DNA of 5,987 nt from JACQAI01 sp035507915. Lineage in GTDB: Bacteria; Pseudomonadota; Alphaproteobacteria; Elsterales; Elsteraceae. Of the stretch, positions 5,547-5,987 are shown in pieces. Below the pieces are notes generated by a model. It made no database searches, was not told where the DNA came from, and was given only the letters and a program-made list of their open reading frames with translations. The stretch is taken from positions 1 to 5,987 of the forward strand of contig DATJNS010000393.1 in NCBI GenBank assembly GCA_035507915.1. Direction: 5' to 3'. A program made the translations under genes and the position numbers. Every line of letters starts with the position of its first letter. Within the stretch, counting starts at the first letter, position 1.

Positions 5547-5987
5547 ATGTCGACCTTGCCCGCTTTGTTCGTCTCCCACGGCTCGCCCATGATCATGCTC
5601 GAGGACGGGCACGCGCGCCGGTTCCTCACCGGCTACGCCGCCGAGCTCGGCCCGCGGCCGCGCGCCATCCTGGTCGCCTCGGCGCATTGGGAGACCGCCG
5701 AGCCGCGCCTGACCGCCAGCCCGGCGCCCGAGACCATCCACGATTTCGGCGGCTTTCCCGACGCGCTGCATCGCATGCGCTACCCTGCGCCGGGCGATCC
5801 GGCGCTCGCCCGGCGCGCCTGCGATCTGCTGGGCGCGGCCGGGTTCCCCGCCGCGCTCGATCCGCGACGCGGGCTCGATCACGGCACGTGGGTCCCGCTC
5901 AGCCTGATCTATCCGGCGGCCGACATCCCGGTCGTGCAGCTCTCGCTGCAAACCCATCTCGGCGCCGAGCATCATTACCGCATGGGG
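5547..5987 (+). CDS. YgiD/DODA-type class III extradiol ring-cleavage dioxygenase (5' part)
   Basis: The first 147 codons are present and the frame is open to the window edge; E. coli YgiD is about 260-270 residues, so somewhat over 100 residues are missing. Members are small cytoplasmic metalloenzymes of the LigB superfamily. E. coli YgiD opens the ring of L-DOPA at the 4,5 position, and plant relatives make betalamic acid. The natural substrate in most bacteria is unknown. Visible motifs are FVSHGSPM (8-15, His11), ASAHWET (44-50, His47), TIHDFGGFP (63-71, His65), RYPAPGDPALA (78-88) and GLDHGTWVPL (109-118, His112). His11 and His47 correspond to metal ligands in the family. The later metal or acid-base histidine is outside the window. 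ATG 5547 starts just before the first conserved strand, as expected. The gene is divergent from cobA across 68 bases. A link to the B12 genes is not implied by anything in the sequence. Confidence 0.93.
   Translation, partial: MSTLPALFVSHGSPMIMLEDGHARRFLTGYAAELGPRPRAILVASAHWETAEPRLTASPAPETIHDFGGFPDALHRMRYPAPGDPALARRACDLLGAAGFPAALDPRRGLDHGTWVPLSLIYPAADIPVVQLSLQTHLGAEHHYRMG

Noticed and set aside
5478..5975. A minus-strand 165-codon open frame opposite the ygiD-like gene.
   Set aside because: It is antisense to an unmistakable conserved dioxygenase and has Arg/Gly/Ala-rich content typical of shadow frames in GC-rich DNA.

Overview
The window is a very GC-rich, gene-dense bacterial chromosome segment. 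CobA closely resembles the aerobic B12-pathway enzyme of Pseudomonas denitrificans and the alpha-proteobacteria, and the RmuC, Sco1 and TSUP proteins are of ordinary proteobacterial type. An alphaproteobacterium is my best inference. No rRNA, tRNA, CRISPR, insertion sequence or phage gene was seen.

Layout from left to right: (i) 2-49 (+), the last 15 codons of a gene that resembles the C-terminus of a MalK/UgpC-type ABC transporter ATPase. (ii) 94-837 (-), a TauE/SafE (TSUP) membrane permease, convergent with (i). (iii) A 68-base divergent gap with a candidate promoter, then rmuC at 906-2189 (+). (iv) rmuC ends three bases from the end of a four-gene leftward block (2193-5478, -), transcribed in the order cobA (uroporphyrinogen-III C-methyltransferase), a small secreted Gln-rich repeat protein, a Sco1/SenC copper-type thioredoxin-fold protein, and cobB (cobyrinate a,c-diamide synthase). 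(v) Divergent from cobA, the first 147 codons of a YgiD/DODA-type extradiol dioxygenase (5547 to the window end, +).

The leftward block looks like one operon. cobA and the repeat protein overlap in a TGATG. The repeat protein and sco are 64 bases apart. sco and cobB are separated by one base. CobA methylates uroporphyrinogen III at C-2 and C-7 to enter corrin synthesis, and CobB amidates the a and c side chains of the corrin ring later in the same pathway. The two genes between them have no known role in B12 synthesis. Sco1 is normally tied to CuA assembly of cytochrome oxidase or to periplasmic thiol/copper chemistry.

The least explained item is the 143-residue secreted protein at 4211-4642. 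It has a signal peptide, a short two-cysteine segment, and then 14 tandem units of the form Arg-(Leu/Trp/other)-(Asp/Asn)-Gln-Gln running to the C-terminus. Also notable are matched -10-like hexamers exactly six bases before the ATGs of both divergent genes cobA and ygiD, which suggests leaderless transcripts, and a strong Shine-Dalgarno that points to a CTG start for the permease. The rest of the window is ordinary housekeeping or metabolic sequence. I did not see a clearly new multi-gene system.
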